Below are positions 6,101 through 6,782 of a DNA stretch of 6,782 nt, in pieces. The notes beneath the pieces were generated by a model, which searched no databases, was not told the DNA's origin, and saw only the letters and a list, made by a program, of their open reading frames with translations. Both the position numbers and the translations under genes were made by a program. How positions within the stretch are numbered: the first letter of the stretch is position 1; the number at the start of each line of letters is the position of its first letter. The stretch comes from Treponema sp. UBA1233 (GTDB lineage: Bacteria > Spirochaetota > Spirochaetia > Treponematales > Treponemataceae), in assembly GCA_002309305.1 (NCBI GenBank), contig DBWR01000053.1, forward strand, positions 6,897-13,678, read 5' to 3'.

Positions 6101-6384
6101 AGTCCAGTCTGACCACCAAGATTCGGCAAGAGGGCATCAGGACGTTCCTTTTCAATAATCTGTGAAAGACGTTCCACATTAAGCGGCTCAATATAAGTAG
6201 CATCCGCCATAACCGGGTCCGTCATAATCGTTGCCGGGTTTGAGTTAACCAGTACAATCTTGTACCCCTGTTCGCGCAAAGCCTTACAAGCCTGAGTTCC
6301 CGAATAGTCAAACTCACAAGCCTGTCCAATAACAATAGGCCCCGAACCAATAATCAACACCTTGTTAATGTCTGTTCTTTTCAT
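3133..6384 (-). CDS. carB: Carbamoyl-phosphate synthase large subunit
   Basis: The 1083-residue protein is full length (E. coli CarB has 1073). It makes carbamoyl phosphate from bicarbonate, ammonia and two ATP in the cytoplasm, for pyrimidine and arginine synthesis. Residues 1-400 form the first ATP-grasp half, with GSGPIVIGQACEFDYSGTQA (13-32), GGQGGG (174-179) and metal-binding EINPR (297-301). An oligomerisation region covers about 400-550. The second ATP-grasp half has GGGPNRIGQGIEFDY (562-576), NCNPETVSTDYDTSD (596-610), GGRGME (717-722) and EANPR (837-841). The MGS-like allosteric domain (about 943-1060) has TQGT (977-980), NK (995-996), GRPD (1000-1003) and INT (1017-1019), close to E. 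coli residues that bind UMP, so UMP feedback is likely. AGGAG (6394-6398) lies nine bases before the ATG. The glutaminase subunit gene carA, which supplies ammonia, is not adjacent: the next gene upstream is divergent and the next downstream converges. All catalytic motifs are intact. Confidence 0.98.
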   Translation of the reverse strand: MKRTDINKVLIIGSGPIVIGQACEFDYSGTQACKALREQGYKIVLVNSNPATIMTDPVMADATYIEPLNVERLSQIIEKERPDALLPNLGGQTGLNMAMELNKAGVLDKYGVKVIGVNLDAIERGEDREIFKETMKSLGIDTPRSGICHTVEGAEKIAEEIGFPLVVRPAYTMGGQGGGFCYNVEELRTIVTNGLDLSMTHQCLIEESILGWEELEVEVVRDAKNQMIAICFIENIDAVGVHTGDSFCSAPFLTIDKELEERLKRDAFKIVESIGVIGGTNVQFAHNPKTGRVVIIEINPRTSRSSALASKATGFPIALISAKLASGMTLDEIPYWRDGTLEKYTPGGAPDGDYVVLKFARWAFEKFRGVEDSIGTSMKAVGEVMSIGKTFKETFQKAIRCLENGRSGLGFAKDFNRKSADELCEMLKTASSERYFQLYEAIRKGVPLDKLQEITYVKTYFLQQMKELVDLEEEMLKTPGRVPADELLIKAKKDGFSDKYLSKILKVSEKAIRDKRKELGVTEAWLAVPVSGVKNANYYYSTYNEPDHSVASDNKKKIMILGGGPNRIGQGIEFDYCCCHAAMQLKEMGYETIIVNCNPETVSTDYDTSDKLYFEPVTTEDVLQIYEKEKPFGVIVQFGGQTPLNIARELQENGVNILGTSIDSIDIAEDRDLFRHMMEKLEIPMPESGMAIDFNEAKACADKIGYPIMIRPSFVLGGRGMEVIYDEATLKEYVEKAVGVTPDRPLLIDRFLKNALECEADALADSTHVYIPAVMEHVELAGIHSGDSACVIPPVSIPADNLATIKEYTKKIAESLHVCGLMNMQYAIEDGKVYVIEANPRASRTVPLVSKVCDTQMARLATRMMLGESLESLGLKDKKIPYYGAKEAVLPWSRFPGVDPILGPEMRSTGEVLGLAETFPLAFYKAQEAAGSELPHAPAAWENKKVLISLSNKEGQKEEVITIGKTLKNLGFTLVATQGTADFFNSNGIKCDVVNKLGAGRPDVVDMIMNKEVCLVINTPKAKRNYAEDRKTIRKACLKYKVSYITTLAGALAAVKGIESVKNGNGGEGGVRSLQEYHSLISM

Positions 6385-6409
6385 CTATATACACTCCTAT
6401 AAAAACCTG

Positions 6410-6444
6410 AAAAAAAAAGCGGAACCCTTAAACAAGAATTCCGC
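6410..6444 (-). terminator. Intrinsic terminator in the carB leader
   Basis: On the minus strand GCGGAATTC (6444-6436) pairs with GGGTTCCGC (6427-6419) across an eight-base loop. All nine positions can pair, two of them G-U. Nine T follow immediately (6418-6410). This is a textbook intrinsic terminator, 25 bases before the carB ATG. On the plus strand the run of A precedes the stem, so it does not work in that direction. Confidence 0.85.
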
Positions 6445-6465
6445 CGTTAAAATTCAAATAAAAAT

Positions 6466-6528
6466 AGTATGAACTGTCTTATTTTTCAAGAGAATCAACT
6501 TTCCAAAACAAATTACAGTTTTCATACT
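6466..6528 (-). repeat. Inverted repeat forming a long leader hairpin
   Basis: AGTATGAACTGT (6466-6477) is complementary to ACAGTTTTCATACT (6515-6528) except for a two-base bulge, giving a 12-bp stem with a 37-base loop. In the carB transcript this hairpin would begin almost at the 5' end if the candidate promoter at 6537-6545 is used. It may act as the upstream, sensing element of the attenuator, or stabilise the RNA end. A protein-binding inverted repeat is the alternative. Confidence 0.55.
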
Positions 6529-6536
6529 GAAAGCAA

Positions 6537-6565
6537 ACTATATCAGAAATCAGGATTTTGTGCTA
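6537..6565 (-). promoter_or_regulatory. Candidate carB promoter with extended -10
   Basis: On the minus strand TGATATAGT (6545-6537) is an extended -10 element: TG, one base, then TATAGT (five of six consensus). The -35 region 17 bases upstream is poor (TAGCAC, 6565-6560), which an extended -10 can compensate. Transcription would start near 6530, at the foot of the leader hairpin. A competitor is TTGAAA (6488-6483) with TATTTT 17 bases later, which would start just before the terminator. Confidence 0.4.
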
Positions 6566-6631
6566 GTACCCTGTCTGCATCCCTTCATTTCCCTAAAAGC
6601 CCAAACTGCCGGTGATTTGGAGGAATTTCAG

Positions 6632-6660
6632 TAGAAAATGTAGCCTTTTAGTGGTATAAT
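6632..6660 (+). promoter_or_regulatory. Promoter of the FGGY kinase gene
   Basis: TAGAAA (6632-6637, four of six) and a perfect TATAAT (6655-6660) are 17 bases apart, and TGG directly before TATAAT makes it an extended -10. Transcription should start near 6667, giving a short leader with AGGAG at 6680-6684. CCAAA (6601-6605) and TTTGG (6616-6620) form a small inverted repeat just upstream of the -35 box that could bind an activator or repressor, but this is weak. Confidence 0.7.
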
Positions 6661-6693
6661 TAGACATCACCCAAAAAACAGGAGTATTGTTAC

Positions 6694-6782
6694 ATGAAAA
6701 CAGTTGCAGGAATTGACCTTGGTACCCAGAGTATGAAGGTTGTCATTTATGATTACGAGAAAAAGGAAATTATCGAAAAGGC
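6694..6782 (+). CDS. FGGY-family sugar kinase (probable xylulokinase), N-terminus
   Basis: Only the first 29 codons are inside the window; the frame is open to the right edge. The start MKTVAGIDLGTQSMKVVIYD contains the phosphate-1 motif of the ASKHA/FGGY kinase fold (GIDLGTQSMK), which binds ATP phosphates during sugar phosphorylation. The GTQS-x-K form is common in xylulokinases (XylB), which phosphorylate D-xylulose to feed the pentose phosphate pathway; glycerol and other sugar kinases have related starts. The family is clear, the substrate is inferred. The start is supported by AGGAG nine bases upstream and by a strong extended -10 promoter. It is transcribed divergently from carB, with no obvious functional link to it. 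Confidence 0.8.
   Translation, partial: MKTVAGIDLGTQSMKVVIYDYEKKEIIEK

Larger units (their letters stand above)
6385..6530 (-). promoter_or_regulatory. carB leader, candidate transcription attenuator
   Basis: This is the probable 5' untranslated region of carB, about 146 nt from the likely transcription start near 6530. In transcript order it holds a long imperfect stem-loop (6528-6466), an AT-rich spacer, a strong intrinsic terminator (6444-6410) and the ribosome binding site (6398-6394). A terminator between promoter and start codon with no other minus-strand gene visible upstream implies conditional read-through. I see no clear match to the PyrR-binding consensus and no recognisable riboswitch. 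GAATT just upstream (6455-6451) could pair with AATTC in the terminator's left arm, a weak competing hairpin. Regulation by pyrimidines is expected for this enzyme but is not shown by the sequence. Confidence 0.55.

Noticed and set aside
5782..6165. 127-codon frame antisense to carB
   Set aside because: It lies wholly inside carB on the opposite strand, where conserved CarB motifs explain the sequence; long antisense frames are expected there.
1..6782. CRISPR array, tRNA, rRNA or insertion sequence
   Set aside because: No regularly spaced repeat series, tRNA-like cloverleaf, rRNA segment, transposase or integrase frame was found on reading either strand.

Overview
The window looks like ordinary bacterial chromosome with an accessory stretch in its left half. 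The protein styles (an AAA-ATPase C-terminus, a PcfJ-like remnant, an ORF6N protein, a bacterial-type CarB and an FGGY kinase), the AT-rich spacers and the AGGAG ribosome binding sites remind me of a host-associated spirochaete such as a gut or rumen Treponema. That placement is from memory of similar proteins and no marker gene proves it. Base composition is patchy: 41 of 60 bases are G/C at 301-360, but 16 of 60 at 1141-1200, 17 of 60 at 2641-2700 and 31 of 60 at 3361-3420. The left half therefore looks assembled from pieces of different origin.

Layout. Positions 1-203 (+) hold the last 66 codons of a probable AAA-family ATPase. A GC-rich non-coding block (about 204-381) follows, and then a 5'-truncated PcfJ-like gene on the minus strand (382-819). 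A hairpin-rich spacer (820-952) leads to a secreted protein of unknown function (953-1858, minus). A 322-base spacer precedes an ORF6N-domain protein with a C-terminal phospholipase-D-like motif (2181-3080, plus). This gene converges on carB (3133-6384, minus), the large subunit of carbamoyl-phosphate synthase, across a shared hairpin terminator. A 309-base divergent regulatory region (6385-6693) separates carB from the first 29 codons of an FGGY sugar kinase, probably xylulokinase (6694 onward, plus).

The housekeeping part is carB, which makes carbamoyl phosphate for pyrimidines and arginine. Its partner carA is not in the window. The carB leader carries a strong intrinsic terminator (nine-pair stem plus nine T) between the likely promoter and the ribosome binding site, preceded by a long imperfect hairpin. 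This architecture suggests transcription attenuation.

The accessory part is bounded by two families of direct repeat in alternating order. Repeat A (19 bp, one mismatch) is at 918-936 and 1973-1991. Repeat B (24 bp, one mismatch) is at 1933-1956 and 3076-3099. Each A...B interval holds one unrelated gene. B is half of the carB terminator, so the ORF6N gene looks like cargo inserted at that terminator. No transposase, integrase or CRISPR array is visible.
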